Source of the DNA: Tetracentron sinense
Lineage: Eukaryota; Streptophyta; Magnoliopsida; Trochodendrales; Trochodendraceae
Direction of reading: 5' to 3'
Length of the DNA stretch: 64,000 nucleotides
Assembly (NCBI GenBank): GCA_015143295.1
Contig: CM026556.1
Coordinates: 20,584,547-20,648,546 of the forward strand
Under the pieces are notes generated by a model, which saw only the letters and a list, made by a program, of their open reading frames with translations, made no database searches and was not told the origin of the DNA. A program made the translations under genes and the position numbers. Below, piece by piece: positions 46,953 to 58,470 of the stretch. The first letter of the stretch is position 1; each line of letters begins with the position of its first letter.

Positions 46953-46968
46953 GACAAAGAGGGGCAAC
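46953..46968 (+). other. Polypurine tract of Ogre-like element
   Basis: GACAAAGAGGGGCAAC directly before the 3' LTR TG. Confidence 0.8.
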
Positions 46969-48921
46969 TGTAAAAACCCCAATTTTGCACCCCTTTGATC
47001 TCTTTTCATACCCTTAAAAATCCTTTCAAAACCTCTCTTTTAAAACCCTCTTTCTCTGTGCTTCGATTTTCAGAAATGCCCCTGAGGTAAAAAATGACCA
47101 AAATGCCTCTATAGTGAAAAATGATCAAAATATCCTTAAAAATTTCTAAAAAACTCACATTTTATCTAAAATATTTTTCAGGTTTTTATCAATTCAATTT
47201 CGGTTGTTTTGGGGATGAAATCGGCCTTAAAGCAAAAAAATAACCAAAATGCCCCTGTGGTGAAAAATGATCACAATACCCCTAAAAAGTACTCAATAGT
47301 TATGATTTAATCCAAAATAATTTTAAAAAAATTTCGGTTCAATTTCGGCAATTATTGAGCTCAAAATGGGCTTAAAACAACAAAAATGGTTTTTCGGCAA
47401 ATAGGAGTATAAACAAAAAAACCCAAAAAAATCAGTTTTTTGAAGTGCCAAACAGGCCCCTAGGGTCAATCTAGCCGTTTTAAAAGGCACGGGACCATGT
47501 GGGCCCCATTTGCATAGCAAACTTCATTTTTAATATTTTTATTTGCTAACAATAAAATATAGTAAATCCTGCCTTTTAAAACAGCGCGGATTTAGTGTTA
47601 TCCGTGTTGCCGCCCCACTGTTCACACTGCTTTACTATTAATTAAAATATATTAAACCGCGCCCTTTAAAATGGCGCGGGTACTATTCTGAAACACTATA
47701 AATACCCCCCCTCCCTTCCTTCAAAATTCACCAATTCCTTCTCCTTCTCTCTCCTTTTCCAATTTCAAAGTTCTTCTTAGCGCCCAAATTCCCAAGAAAG
47801 TCGATTGCAAAGGGTCGAATCTCGAGACCCATTTTCAGAAATCTTTTCAGATTTCCCGGAAGGTAACTTTGCTTCGAAACGCTGACTTTTGCTTTTTCTT
47901 TTAGTAGTTTAATTAGCTTTTTAATTACTTAGACAGCTTGCAACTACCCTGTCAAACCTCTGCCCTAACTTTGGTTCAAACTTAACTTGCCCTGTCAAAC
48001 TTCTGCCCGAACTTCGGTTCAAACTTAACTTGCCCTGTCGAACTTTTGCCCGAACTTCAGTTCAAACTTATCCTGTCCTGTTGAACCTCTGCCCAAACTT
48101 TGGTTCAAATTAGCCTCACCTAGTCGAACCTCTGTCCAAATCCCGGTTCAAAACTAGTCTGCCTAGTCGAACCTCTGCCCAAATTCCGATTCGAAACTAT
48201 CCTCACCTAGTCGAATCTCTACATGAATCCGTAGTTAAAAATCTAGGTAAACCCTAGATTAGCCCCAATTAAACCATAGCTAAACCCTAGCTAGATCCCA
48301 GTTAAACCCTGTTCAGGTACCCATCCGGGGCTCCCCGGCACGAGCTTAAACTGCCCCATCGATCCTCAGCACGAGCTTAAAAGGCCTTGCGCTCCTCAAA
48401 TATGAGCGTAAGCATTCAAATCAAATTAAACTATCATTCAAATCAAATCAAACCATCAATCATATCAAACCATTCATCAATCCCCTCCGGAACTACGTGT
48501 GGCTTGATTCCACTAACAGTGGATACGTAGGCAACCCTGATCGGGTTCAGTTAGGATAGAATTCCTATTCCGTTTCTATCCTGTCCATCTCATTACATGT
48601 ATATTACTGTTATTATCATATCTACTTAGCATATGAATCCAATTTAAAGCTTCTCTTATGGTTTTCCCATTTTGATTCAGACTTAGGGAGTAGGTAACCA
48701 TCTTCGGATAGGAGTTTAGGGGTGCCTAACACCTTCCCCTAACTCAACTGAATCTCTTACCCTAACCTCTGACTTTCAGACCATTCCTTATCCAAACATT
48801 TTAGGGACCTATTTCCCTCAGAATTAGATAGGTGGAAACTCTCAACCCAATTGCAATTTATCGCTATTCCTCCTTGGGTTCAATCCTGATCGAGAATGGG
48901 GTTAAAATTCCGATACTCACA
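46969..48921 (+). repeat. 3' LTR of Ogre-like element
   Basis: TGTAAAAACCCCAATTTTGC to GATACTCACA, 1953 bp. TATA box at 47696-47704; ~42-bp repeat series at ~47945-48215. AGTGG target duplication follows at 48922-48926. Confidence 0.9.
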
Positions 48922-48926
48922 AGTGG

Positions 48927-48946
48927 CTTTATTAAAAAAAAAAAAA
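48927..48946 (+). other. LINE 3' terminus with poly(A) tail
   Basis: CTTTATT plus 13 A's. With the AGTGG at the Ogre-like element's ends, this continues the LINE 3' UTR that breaks off at 38488. On its right is Sirevirus coding sequence, so the LINE was inserted there. Confidence 0.8.
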
Positions 48947-49592
48947 CATATTATCAGGTCTGCTAGCAGTTAAGTACAGTAGACTTCCTATCATGCCTCT
49001 ATATTTCCTTTCATCAACACTTTTACCATTTTCATCTTTATCTAGTTTAATTGATGGACTCATAGGAGTATCCATTATTTTAGTGTTTTCCATACCAAAT
49101 TTTTTAAGAAGTTCTTTTGTATACTTAGCTTGATTTATGAAGGTTCCTTGTTTAGTTTGCTTTATTTGAAGTCCAAGATAGAATGTCAATTCTCCCATCA
49201 TGCTCATTTCGAATTCATTTTCCATATCTTTAACAAACTTTTCACATAAGGTTTCATTTGTAGAACCAAACACAATGTCATCAACATAAATTTGAACAAT
49301 AAGCATATCATTTGATTGTGTTTTCACAAATAATGTTGTATCAACTTTACCTCTTATGAATTTCATTATCAAGCAAGAAATTACTTAATATTTCATACCA
49401 AGCTCTAGGGGCTTGTTTTAATCCATATAAAGCTTTAGTTAATTTAAACACATGATTACGTAGATTATGATTTTCAAAGTAAGGAGGTTGCTCTACATAG
49501 ACTTCTTCAGAAATATATCCATTTAGAAATGCCCTTTTCACAGCCATTTGAAATAGCTTGAAGTCTTTATGACTTACAAAGGCTAGTAGCAT
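48947..49592 (-). pseudogene. Sirevirus reverse transcriptase remains
   Basis: FQMAVKRAFLNGYISEEVYV, LTKALYGLKQAPRAWYE, the catalytic YVDDIVFGS, GELTFYLGLQIKQTKQGTF and YLTASRPDNMF are the Ty1/copia RT in order. Sequence ends at the LINE tail. Fossil. Confidence 0.9.
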
Positions 49593-49669
49593 TCTAATGG
49601 CTTCAAGTCTAGCAACCGGGGCAAAGGTTTCATCATAGTTTATCCTCTCTTCTTGGTTGTAACCTTAAG

Positions 49670-50817
49670 CTACCAACCTACCAACCTAGCTTTAGGATCA
49701 AATTTCTTTAAGTGATGTTTGTCATTTAGAATAAAACATTTACATCCAAACACCTTAAAGTAACCAATATTAGGGGATCTTCCTTTCCAAAACTCATAGG
49801 GGGTTTTTATCAATTTGTTTCTTATTATTACCCTATTAATAACATAACAAGAGGTATTGATGGCTTCAGCCCAAAAATAATTAGGAAGCTTATGCTCATT
49901 TAGCATTGTTCTAGCCATCTCTTGAAGAGATCTATTCTTCCTTTCAACAACTCCATTTTGTTGTAGAGTTCTTGGAGCAGAGAAGTTATGGTTAAAACTA
50001 TTTTTTTCACAATAAAGCTCAAGCTTCTTATTTTTGAACTCACCACCTCTATCACTTTTATGTTATTGATAGTGTATCCTTTTTCGTTTTACACTCTATT
50101 ACAAAATTTCTTAAACAGATTAGGTGCTTCACTTTTGTGTGATAAGAACAGTACTCATGTATATCTAGAATAGTCATCAACAATTGCAAAGGTATATGTT
50201 TTACCACCTAGGCTTGCTACTTCATTGGGTCCAAACAAGTCCATATGAAGAAGTTCTAGAAGCCTAGAGGTTGAGATAATTTTCTTATTATTGAATGAAG
50301 ATTTTACTTGTTTTCTAAGTTGGCATGCATCACATATTTTATCTTTGATAAATGTGGTTTTTGGGTGACCTTTTACTAAATCATTCTTAGATAATTTTGA
50401 AAGCAATTCCATACTAGTATGACCTAAATGTCTATGCCACAACTCATTAACAGTAGATAAACACATCATATTTTGAGCAGTTAAATCATCAAATTCAAGA
50501 GTGTAAACATTCTGATTTGTATGTGCTATGAATAAAGTATTGACATTATCTTTATCCTTAATTATGCATAGATTTGATTTGAAAGAAACAATTAATCCTT
50601 TATCACAAAGTTGGCTAATGCTAATCAAATTATGTTTAAGTCCTTCTACTAATAAAACATTTTTAATAAGAGTTGAGGAATTCTTACCAACATTGCATAT
50701 GCCAATGATCTTCCCCTTCGTGTTGTCCCTGAAGGTCACATGCCCTCCATCCTTAGGAGAGATAGATACAGATAATTCTTTGTTCCCACTCATGTGCCTC
50801 GAACAGCCGCTATTCAA
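49670..50817 (-). pseudogene. Sirevirus protease end and integrase remains
   Basis: NSGCSRHMSGN at ~50815-50780 is the protease active-site region. LWHRHLGHTSMELLSKL with ICDACQLRKQ is the integrase zinc-binding HHCC segment, followed by core strands (LLELLHMDLFGPNEVASLGG, FAIVDDYSRYT). 49918-49670 holds the C-terminal part (LPNYFWAEAINTSCYVINR, YEFWKGRSPNIGYFKVFGC). Fossil. Confidence 0.9.
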
Positions 50818-50869
50818 AAATCACACTGTTTTGGAGGAATTTGACTTGAAGCATACCTACAAGATAAGC

Positions 50870-52445
50870 TCAAGTAACTTTCTTTGGTACCCAAATCATC
50901 TTGGGTCCTCCATAATTAGTCTTGGGAGGGAAAATCCCTTTAGTAACCCAAAATTTTCTAACTATTACCTTTTTGTTAAAATTATAAAAAGCTGTTGAAG
51001 GTGTAGTTGAACTACTAGGGGGTTTTAAAAATAATTTTTGATAATCTTTCTGTTTTGACATAAGGGTTATACCCCAATCCAGCTTTTCCAAAAACACAAG
51101 TTTGTTGACCCAAAATTCTTGCTAAATTCTTTTCTCCAGTTGAAAGTCTAAAAGCAATTTTCGTTAAGTCCTTGATCTTTGCCTCATTCTCCTCACAATT
51201 ACATGTGTGAATTAGAGATGATTGAGTCTTTTCTTTCATCTTCAATTCTTCATTTTCTTTTAGAAGATTTTCTTGTGATGTGAGAAGCAATAAATTTTCA
51301 TTCAGTATATAAATCATCAAAGGCTTCTCTTATTTCATCATAGGAAAGAGAGTCAATAAGGGAAGATTTTACCTCAACATTGTCGAGTGCCATGAGGCAT
51401 AGATTTGCAGTTTCTTCATCACTTGATGCTTCAGAATTGCTGTCTTCTGAGTCATCCCAAGTGGCCTTCATGGCTCTCTTCTTGTACTTCTTACCTTTGG
51501 CAAGTTGAGGACACTCCGATCTCACATGGCATGGCTTCTTACATTTATAGCATATGATAGGGTCCTTCTTGCTAGGTTCTCCCTTTGCTATTTCGTTAGA
51601 GAACTCCTTCTTGAATGGCCTCTTCTTGAAGTTCTTTTCATGTTTCAAAAATTTCTTGAACTTCCTAGCCATCAGTGAGAAGTCTTCATCTTCCTCACTC
51701 TCTTCTTCTTCTTCTTCACTCTCAATAGGTTGAGAGGCTTTCAAGGCCAATCCTCTTCTTGCTCTTGGTTCATCTGATTGATGCTCCTTCATTATAACTT
51801 CATGAGTCATCAGTAAACCCAGCAGCTCATCCATACTCATGAGTTTGGTGAGTTCTTTGGCTTCTTGAATGGCAGTAACTTTGGGGGACCACTCCTTTGG
51901 TAGAGATCGCAGAATTTTCCTCACAGTTTCTGCATTAGTATATGTTTTACCAAGAGATTTGAAGCCATTAGTCATGTTAGTAAAACATGTAAATATATCA
52001 GCAATGGATTCATTTTTCTCCATTTTAAACAGTTTATATTTGTGAACTAACATATTGATTTTCTCATCTTTTACTTGGTTAGTTCCCTCATATGTAACTT
52101 TTAACTTATCCCAAATTTTTTTGGCTAAATCAAAACCAGATACTCTATTGAATTCTTGGGGACTAAAGGCACAGTAAAGGTTGCTAATGGCCTTGGCATA
52201 ATCTGGATTAGCTTAATATCAGCTTCATCCCATTCTTCCTCAACTTTAGGAACTTGCACATCATTGACAGTTTTGCATGGAAGATAGGGACCTTGGATGA
52301 TTACTTTCCAGCATTGGTAATCCAAAACCTGTATGTAATACATCATCCTGGTTTTCCAGTAGTTATAGTGTTCTCCATTAAATAGGGGTGGTCTGGTTGT
52401 GGATTGTCCCTCTCCTAGGCTAGTTGTAAAATGATTGCTTGCCAT
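50870..52445 (-). pseudogene. Sirevirus gag remains
   Basis: MASNHFTTSLGEGQSTTRPP and FNGEHYNYWKTRMMYYI at the N-terminus, then the UBN2-type Gag domain (52053-51700), an acidic EEEEEESEEDED run, a CCHC knuckle CYKCKKPCHVRSEC and the Sirevirus trailer with NLCLMALDN. Further residues at ~51320-50870 belong to the long Gag C-terminus and protease lead-in. Fossil. Confidence 0.88.
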
Positions 52446-52495
52446 TAAAAAAGATCTTTAACTCTAAGATATTTTAGATCAGAAAAGAGTTTCAC

Positions 52496-52507
52496 GCTCT
52501 GATACCA
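52496..52507 (-). other. Primer-binding site (initiator Met tRNA type)
   Basis: On the minus strand TGGTATCAGAGC, the classic copia primer site complementary to initiator tRNA-Met, two bases after the LTR's terminal CA. Confidence 0.9.
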
Positions 52508-52509
52508 CT

Positions 52510-53659
52510 TGTTGCCTATATATGGACCCTAGATGGGGGTGAATAGGGTCAATGGCAGTTTTAAAAAGATTACCCATTAATGGCGGAAATTAAACATTAA
52601 AGGGAAATGCAGGAAAGTAATACTAAGTTAACAATGTAAAGCACAAGAAGAGGGGAAAGAGTTAAGGAATGCAAACTCAGAATTGTTATCGAGGTTCAGC
52701 AAAACCAGCCTACTCCCCACCTCAGCTACACCAACTTAGAGGATTCTACTACAGTCCACGACTGTACAGACTTCTTAAACTGGTGAAGCCTAAACCTTTT
52801 ACAATCTCCCTTTCAGTCGAGATCAAACCTTCAACAACCCCTCTTTCGGTCAGGGCCAAACCATCAACCAATAGAGCACAACCCTCTCTGTTTTACACGA
52901 AGCAGCAGCTTCACTTGCATAGCTCACAGGTTATTGGATGATTACGATGAAAGGATTTTGGATCTTAAATCCGAAGTACAAACTCCTTTAAGAGTTGGAT
53001 TTGAATGAAATAGTAAACTCTAAGAATTCTCTCAAGTGGAAGATTGGTATTCAGCTCAAAGAGAAAAAACAGAGTGTTGTTTTTCAGATTTGGGATTTTT
53101 GCTCAAGTGAATGATTTTTCAATGGAACATTGTAAAAGTCAGTGTGTTGTTCTATGATCATTCAAAGATCAACTATATTTATAGTGATCTAAAATTTATT
53201 ACCATTTGATGAGCATTAAATGCGAAATACCCGTTATAAATATAGTCATTGGCATTTAATGCAATTTTTCATAATATTTCTGAACTATCCAGTCGATTAG
53301 AAGGGCCTTCTGATCGGCTGGATGGTTGCCTGATCATCTGGATCAGTTTCCTGATCAGCTGGATGGCAAAAACCAAGTTTTATGAGTTTTGTTCCATCTA
53401 GTCGATTAGAGGGTGGAGTGATCGGTTGGATGGACCACCTAATCGGCTGGATGATCCACCTGATCGGCTGGATAGACCAAAAAACTTCCAATTTTTGGTT
53501 TATCGAGATTTTAATGCTTTTTTCTTAGATTTTAATGATTTGTACGAATTCCAAAGTCTTTTAATATGATAATAAAACATAATTAACAACTCGTAATAAT
53601 CTTTTGGATGAACTAAAATGGATTCACAAAGAGTTCCAACTCAATCAGTACATCTAGAC
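52510..53659 (-). repeat. Sirevirus 5' LTR, interrupted at its right by a solo LTR
   Basis: On the minus strand it ends GGCAACA at 52510. A minus-strand TATA-like CTATAAATATAG lies at ~53183-53170. Words such as GATCGGCTGGAT recur at ~53286-53475. At 53659 a Tekay-type solo LTR begins, and similar words resume after 58475, so this LTR probably continues there. Confidence 0.75.
53286..53475. repeat. GATC-word array in Sirevirus LTR
   Basis: Words ATCCAGTCGATTAG, TGATCGGCTGGAT, TGATCATCTGGAT and TGATCAGCTGGAT recur at 15-40 bp spacing. Same layout as the CGATCG arrays but with a different core word. Confidence 0.8.
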
Positions 53660-54285
53660 TGTCGCGACCCAAAATACCACCTAGGAGTTAGGGATACTTT
53701 GGCTCGTGATCGCCGTGTCATACCATCCTGTGATGACAAATAAGACGTACTTACCAATCTGTGAAATACACAAGGCACATAATAGTTGAAGCATAAAAAT
53801 TTTTAAACATATAAAACCATATATGTTTTAAGTCCCATCCATCATAACATATACAAAACATATAAATGTAAAAGTGGATATGCTCACTATCAAAATATAG
53901 ATGTTCTCTCCCTCACCAATAATCTGAATAGGGCCTCCTATCCAGTACTCTATCTTCACGAGGATGATCCATGGTAGGCTCTGGATCATAGTACTCCTCT
54001 TCTATCCAAGGTTCGGGAGCACGCTCATCAAAACCTGCCGAAGATAACTTTGGCTGAGCATGGAATACTCAGCGTCTACAAACCACTAGATAATAATGTC
54101 ATAACATAACATGCTTTCATAGGGCAGTTCATCATATACACATGCCAATACTGTAAACAATTACGGAAATCCCTTTTTACTTACACTGTGCATAATACTG
54201 TGCATATACATCTTTTGCTTCCTTTCTTATACTTTACTTTTGCTTTCTTATTGTTTCACATGCTTTACACATGGCTTTTCATTTG

Positions 54286-54590
54286 GAATCAGATGACATT
54301 GCTTACCCTGCTTGTGGTAAGAACCCACTGTAATCCTTCCAATACATATACTTTTACTTGGAATTAGATGATAATGCTCACCCTGCTTGTGATGAGAGCC
54401 TACTATCATCCTTCCAATACAAATGCTTTTACTTGAAATCAAAGAATAATGCTCACCCTGCTTGTGGTGAGAGCCCACTATTCTCTTTCCAATACAAATG
54501 CTTATTCATGGTTTTACTTGGAATCAGATGATAATGCTCACCCTACTTGTGGTGAGAGCCCACTACCATCCTTCCAATACAATTGCTTAC
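54286..54590 (-). repeat. Minisatellite in outer solo LTR, four ~75-bp units
   Basis: Units begin near GGAATCAGATGATAATGC at 54286, 54360, 54435 and 54520 and contain CTTGTGGTGAGAGCCCACTA. Confidence 0.9.
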
Positions 54591-55310
54591 TTATCACCTT
54601 TTGTCGCAACCCGAAACCCACCCTAGAAGTTAGAGTGAATCTTGGACGACTAATCATGACTTGCTTGACAAATCAACCTGCAAAACCCACAGAGCATATA
54701 CAATAGAGGATAAAAACAGCGGAAACATACTCTAATATAGTACAGCGGAAGTCTATCAAACCTCTATGTATATACATGATTCAAGTTTGATACAAAAAAA
54801 AAGGGAATCAAAACAAAGAAAGCGAGGACATGCCCGCCAAAATACATGGATATAACTCTCTAGCTCACCCACAGCTATCCACTCAGAATCTACCACCACC
54901 TAATAATAACCCTCACCCTGAGGTTCCTCCACAGGCTCCTCAACGTACTCCTCCTCCACCCATGGGCTCGGAGCACAGACATCAAATGGAGCAGTAGCTC
55001 CCTCAGTACCTGCCGACATAAGAAGTACGGCTGGGCATGTAATACTCAGCGGGTACCAAATACTAACCAATAGTCGTAGCAACACCATAGCAGTATAGGA
55101 AACAAGAAGCAGTTCACATATATAAAGCATGAACAATTAATATCATAACAAGGAAATGAAGCAATTTATAATCATGCTTGCATTTCATAAAAATCGATAA
55201 AACCCTTGAAAACATAGTGCACTTGACTTGACTGAAATTACCCTTTTCGTGATTAAAAACTTGTCTATCGTGTCATGCGTGTCATGTCATGCATGTCATG
55301 CTTATATCAT

Positions 55311-55540
55311 GCTTGCTTGCTCGGAAAATAAACTACTTGTAAGGGAAGGGAGACCCTTCTTCCTAAATGTTCATGTCATGTCATGCTTGCTTGCTCGGAA
55401 AAGTAAACTACTTGTGAGGGAAGGGAGACCCTTCTTCCTAAACGTTCATGTCATGTCATGCTTGCTTGCTCGGAAAAGTAAACTACTTGTGAGGGAAGGG
55501 AGACCCTTCTTCCTAAATGCACTTGCGAGGGAAGGGAAAC
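55311..55540 (-). repeat. Minisatellite in inner solo LTR, three ~75-bp units
   Basis: GCTTGCTTGCTCGG at 55311, 55385 and 55460, each followed by AGGGAAGGGAGACCCTTCTT. Confidence 0.9.
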
Positions 55541-56465
55541 CCTTCTTTATGCATGGTAGTCTTGTTCTTACCAAAAGCGAGGTAAAACATATCGTAAGAT
55601 ATGTCCCACCTCTAATTCTCATTCTTGAAAACCTCGGTAAATCATGTCATGCATGTCGTGCTCGTGGAAGCGTGTACATACTTGCATTTAAATTTAAATG
55701 ACATTTGGAGAGTTAACACTACATAGAACATCAATCATTTGAGCAATTCGATATTCATGTAATTTAGGGAAAACAAGAAGGCACACCATCATAGGTCCTA
55801 GCAATTTCCGCAATCAATTAAGCATGCATTTCCTTAATTTACAATTCATTTCTTTCACCTTGGCATTTCATCAAACATGGTGAGTACATTATTTGTTAAG
55901 CCTATCACATGCTTTTCTAGGTGGGTTCATATTCACAACATGCTTGTATGTTTATTATTGGTGCAATGCCCTTCTCCATTTCATTCATCACATCATACAC
56001 ACAGCATCCAATTGCCAACACCCCTCTCCATTCACACCATTCACCATTTCAACTCATAATACATTTATGGATGAAAGAAAACCAAGAATACAAAGAATAA
56101 GGGAAGAAAGAAAAAGCTATAACTAGGAGGGTAGCAAGAGGCACCGACCTTGACAAATGAGGGAAAGAATCCCCTTCCAAAACGTGCATGAGTCGCTACC
56201 CTAGCTTGGGGAAAGTGCTCCTTGCGAGCTTAAGCCGAGAACTTTGAAGAAGAACCGAGCTTGAAGTGATCTAGGTCTTCACCCCTTTGATTTCTCTCCT
56301 AAAAGCAAACCCTAGGTTAGAAATCCCCTTCTCTTCTCTCTCTATCTCTCAAATGTTCTTCTTAGGGTTAATGAACCCCCAAACGCTAGGGCAAAACCTT
56401 TAAGGCATGAGTGAACCGCCCAAAAGATGAAAACACCCTTAATGAAATTTTTGCAAAAATGCGAA

Positions 56466-56655
56466 GACCGAGCGATCGGTGGTTATGACCGATCGATCGG
56501 TTGCCTACCAAGCGATCGGTGTTCTTGACCGAGCAACCGGTCAAAAACATGCTCTCTGGAAAATTTACCCATACAAAAAATTGCACCAGTCGATAGCCTC
56601 CGATCAATCGGTTTTGGACCAATCGATCACTCCATGGACCGAGCGATCGGTGGTT
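56466..56655. repeat. Palindromic-word array in inner solo LTR
   Basis: Words ACCGAGCGATCGGT, ACCGATCGATCGGT, CCAAGCGATCGGT, ACCGAGCAACCGGT, CCGATCAATCGGT, ACCAATCGATCACT and ACCGAGCGATCGGT. The middle spacer (CTCTCTGGAAAATTTACCC) corresponds to the one in the Sirevirus-like LTR at ~21990. Confidence 0.88.
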
Positions 56656-57630
56656 TGCAGGTCCAAACTGTTTTGGCCATATCTTTTGACTCGTTTGTCG
56701 GATTTTGACGATTCAACTTGCGTTGGATTCGTACTTCGAAAAGGAAAATTTCTAACATTTCAGAATTTTTAATTTCTTCCTTATTTAATAATTGTACTAC
56801 ATTAAAGGCAAATTGGCTATGAAAGTGTCATGCATTAAGCGTGAAAAAGTCCAGGGCTCTACACCTTTTACTTTGCCTTCTTTTCAATTGCTTTACTATT
56901 CATCTTTTGCTTTACTTTCCCTCATTTATATACATATACATATAGCAAAAACTCGATCATGCATATACGGTGTTCATATACAATGGTGAGTGAACATGAT
57001 AGGCAATTGGAAACACTTGATCATATAGCACATACTTTTCTACTTTATTTAATCTAAATCGCATAATTACTTACACATGGCACATGCTTGAATTCATCAT
57101 ATAATCACTTCGTTCAGTTGATGTTGACCATAGAATCATCATATCATGACTAATAGGATTTCTTATAGTTTTTGTCAAAGCACATAGATTTTCTTCTTGG
57201 TGTTCCATAAAACTCAGTCTTTTAATCATGCTTTTCTCAGTTGAATCATCACATAATTACTAAGTAGTACAAATCCATGTTTTTCATACTTTGGGTTAAG
57301 GCATAGAGGCATCACAAGTTGACTCACATCACAAATATAGATTTTTATCTTACTTTTACAATATGGGTTATGGCATAAAATCTAGTAGAGTGTATCTAGC
57401 TTTCTCAAACCAAATCCCTTTGGTTGAGCACTTGAGAAATGACTTAGAGATGAGCTTCAAGCTTGAAGAAGACTTGTGGAAGTGAAGATCGGGCTTCGGA
57501 AGCAAGAACAAGCTTCACCTAGCGATCCTTGACGAAGCACAAGCAAAGCCCTTTGCAAGAACCCTAACTTCTCTCTATTTTATTTCAAAATATTCTCTAA
57601 GGGTGTTGTAAACCCTAAGCCATGAGTGTG

Positions 57631-57645
57631 GGTGTATTTATAGGG
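57631..57645 (-). promoter_or_regulatory. TATA box of outer solo LTR
   Basis: CCCTATAAATACACC on the minus strand, downstream of the word array as in the other Tekay-type LTRs. Confidence 0.5.
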
Positions 57646-58470
57646 AAAGGGGTTGTCAAAACCCCCTTATACCCCCACAAAAGATCTCCCAAGGTCAGTT
57701 TAGGCACCAAAAGGCAAGGAGGGGTCGACCGGAGGCATCCACCGGTCGACCAGTTCACTTAGGGGGTTCTGGAATAAACCCCCATACATAAAAGTGCGAG
57801 ACCGGTTGGCCCCTGGTCTGACCGGTCTACCCTTAGTGGAGGGGTCGACCGCTGGTCTCCCGCTCAAGCTGCCCTGTTTTGTCTGCCTCGCTGTTTCAAC
57901 CATAACTTTTGACTCAGTTATCTGATTTTAATGATTCAACTTGCATTGGATTTTAAATTCAATGGGGAACAACTTTTATGTTTTACACAAAGCCCAATTC
58001 TGAGTTTCAAAGGGCCGAAATGAGCCCACAAGTGGACTGGTCCACACTGCTCCAAGAAATCTCAGCAGACCAGTTTCCGGAAATCCCCCATTTGACTTAA
58101 CTTATATTCCAAATCCCAAAACATGATAAACATGAACTTTAAATATGGGTTAAATATCTTTCTAATGGTTTAAGAATCACTCGATTCCGATGAGAGACGA
58201 CGAACCTAGAGATCCCACAAGTTGAGGGTTGTTAAGACCTCCCTCATCCTTTAACACTTGGAACCCTTCCCTTTTTAATTTTTAAAACCTATAAACATCA
58301 AGGCGGGTTCTTTAGTATCCTCACACACCATAAATCCTATAGTCAACTCCTCACATCATTCACACACACCTAGGGAACCTTAGACCTCACAAGCACTGTT
58401 TATAGCACTATTCACAGACTATTCACAGCACTATTCACTCTACAGTGATCCCAAGTTCTGGGGTTCAACA

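Larger units (their letters stand above)
38489..48921 (+). mobile_element. Ogre/Tat-like non-autonomous element, LTR-gag-LTR, 10.4 kb
   Basis: It has both LTRs, a primer-binding site, gag, a Gag-type knuckle region, a long non-coding 3' half with two minisatellites, a polypurine tract and a perfect 5-bp target duplication. No protease, RT or integrase motif is found in any frame between 43060 and 46968. It fits the TR-GAG type of gag-bearing element that relies on pol from a relative. The two LTRs differ visibly, so it is not a very recent insertion. Gag has few breaks. Confidence 0.85.
48947..53659 (-). mobile_element. Sirevirus (Ty1/copia) retrotransposon, minus strand
   Basis: Read on the minus strand: LTR (from beyond 53659 to 52510), primer-binding site, gag, protease, integrase and RT, ending inside RT where a LINE tail abuts. 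The order PR-IN-RT is that of Ty1/copia. The RT block YVDDIVFGSTNETLCEKF and the Gag knuckle context place it in the Sirevirus (SIRE/Maximus) group. The RNase H part and the other LTR are not adjacent. Fossil with roughly six or more breaks. Confidence 0.85.
54602..56863 (-). repeat. Tekay-type solo LTR (inner), TSD CCTTT
   Basis: Plus-strand ends TGTCGCAACCC and GGGCTCTACA, flanked by CCTTT at 54597-54601 and 56864-56868; 2262 bp. It contains a minisatellite (55311 to ~55540, ~75-bp units with GCTTGCTTGCTCGG), the CGATCG word array (56466-56655) and the conserved block (~56676-56735). Confidence 0.93.
53660..58470 (-). repeat. Tekay-type solo LTR (outer), TSD TAGAC, containing another solo LTR
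   Basis: Plus-strand ends TGTCGCGACCC (53660) and GGGGTTCAACA (58470), flanked by TAGAC at 53655-53659 and 58471-58475. No interior or second LTR, so a solo LTR left by recombination. Own sequence is 53660-54601 plus 56864-58470, ~2.5 kb. A minus-strand TATA CTATAAATA stands at ~57642-57634, GGTCGACC words at ~57722-57855 and the conserved block at ~57898-57955. Confidence 0.9.

Noticed and set aside
28605-53659. The copia LTR fragment at 28605 as the 3' LTR of the Sirevirus at 48947-53659
   Set aside because: Orientation fits, but the two LTRs differ too much by eye for partners of one insertion, and the fragment is followed by unrelated Ogre-like sequence.
54900-55136. Small minus-strand frames with acidic tails (also at 59775-59975)
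   Set aside because: They recur at the same LTR position in different Tekay-type LTRs with poorly conserved reading frames and lie in LTR 3' portions. I could not support them as genes.
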